A DNA stretch of 46,012 bases, from NCBI GenBank assembly GCA_965366365.1, contig CBDUEV010000018.1, forward strand, positions 1 through 46,012, written 5' to 3'. Below the pieces are notes generated by a model. The model was not told where the DNA came from. It saw only the letters and a program-made list of their open reading frames with translations, and did no database searches. Source of the stretch: CBDUEV01 sp965366365 (GTDB taxonomy: Bacteria; Actinomycetota; Acidimicrobiia; Spongiisociales; JAENVV01). How positions within the stretch are numbered: position 1 is the first letter of the stretch; every line of letters begins with the position of its first letter. Shown piece by piece: positions 45,954 to 46,012 of the stretch. The translations under genes and the position numbers were made by a program.

Positions 45954-46012
45954 GTGTTGCATAGCTCCAAGGCGAAGTGGCGGTTTATCGCCATCCTCGC
46001 CGTCTTTGCTCT
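45954..46012 (+). CDS. Exported protein, N-terminus only (runs off the window)
   Basis: The frame begins at GTG 45954 or the next codon TTG 45957, with AGAGAGG about 6-9 bases upstream. The 19 residues visible are a basic stretch (HSSKAKWRF) followed by a hydrophobic run (IAILAVFA), the start of a signal peptide. This looks like an exported protein or lipoprotein such as a solute-binding protein, but the rest is outside the window. Confidence 0.6.
   Translation, partial: MLHSSKAKWRFIAILAVFA

Noticed and set aside
45914..45964. 16-codon frame starting at ATG 45914 upstream of the last gene
   Set aside because: It has no ribosome site at proper distance, its stop falls inside the exported-protein gene, and the peptide has no feature beyond chance.

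Overview
The window is a GC-rich chromosomal segment from an actinobacterium. Three things point there. It holds a full Pup-proteasome gene set (mpa, dop, pup, prcB, prcA, pafA, pafB, pafC) followed by tatB, tatC and helY. It also holds a nadK-recN-pyrG-NUDIX-xerD-scpA-scpB-rluB-cmk-der block in an order known from mycobacteria. GTG starts and 4-base start/stop overlaps are frequent. Threonine-rich linkers on exported proteins, Pup ending in Glu and a DmdC-type dehydrogenase suggest a deep-branching class such as Acidimicrobiia rather than Mycobacteriales, but that placement is an inference. There is no sign of a phage, insertion sequence, CRISPR array or transferred island, and no gene-free stretch exceeds 300 bases.

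Layout. 1-2663: glycolytic operon (pgk 3' part, tpiA, gpmA), then secG. 2677-4491: a membrane-tethered peptide/solute-binding protein with no permease beside it. 4555-4673: tRNA-Leu(GAG) and a strong terminator. 4717-8623: a PaaI-type thioesterase, a DmdC-type acyl-CoA dehydrogenase and a convergent AidB homologue. 8685-9562: four very small membrane proteins. 9567-25066: trmI, a ferredoxin, then the Pup-proteasome superlocus with an arginase-fold protein between pafA and pafB, pafBC, a zinc-ribbon protein, tatBC, helY and a lipid-kinase-like gene. 25154-29070: a DUF4193-like acidic zinc-ribbon protein, GNAT, NUDIX, an unknown protein, an M20 peptidase and a NagD-type HAD phosphatase. 29026-29772: a convergent rhomboid protease. 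29811-32509: a small acidic protein, nadK, recN. 32596-35004: an acyl-CoA ligase and a secreted protein. 35111-43063: pyrG, NUDIX, xerD, a DksA/TraR-like protein, an HD protein, scpA, scpB, rluB, aroA, cmk. 43111-44160: ispH on the minus strand. 44334-45790: der and a 44-aa membrane protein. 45954-end: start of an exported protein.

How the genes work together. PafA ligates Pup (which ends in Gly-Gly-Glu and so needs no deamidation) to target lysines, and Dop removes it. Mpa recognises Pup, unfolds the substrate and feeds it to the PrcA/PrcB core, which Mpa would dock through its C-terminal Gln-Tyr-Leu. PafB and PafC are WYL-domain regulators expected to form a DNA-damage-responsive activator. 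The pyrG-to-der block combines nucleotide supply, dimer resolution, condensin, ribosome assembly and aromatic synthesis.

Regulatory pattern. At least eleven start codons lie only 6-8 bases after a TAnnnT (or GATAAT) hexamer, which implies leaderless mRNAs. Short upstream reading frames end at the start codons of dop and der and may couple their translation. A perfect 12-bp inverted repeat brackets the tatB start, and a 15-bp-stem hairpin lies just upstream of the pyrG promoter. These RNA- and DNA-level signals, the arginase-fold protein inside the Pup locus, and the cluster of tiny membrane proteins (one resembling Prli42) are the least conventional parts of the window. The rest is conserved actinobacterial core genome.
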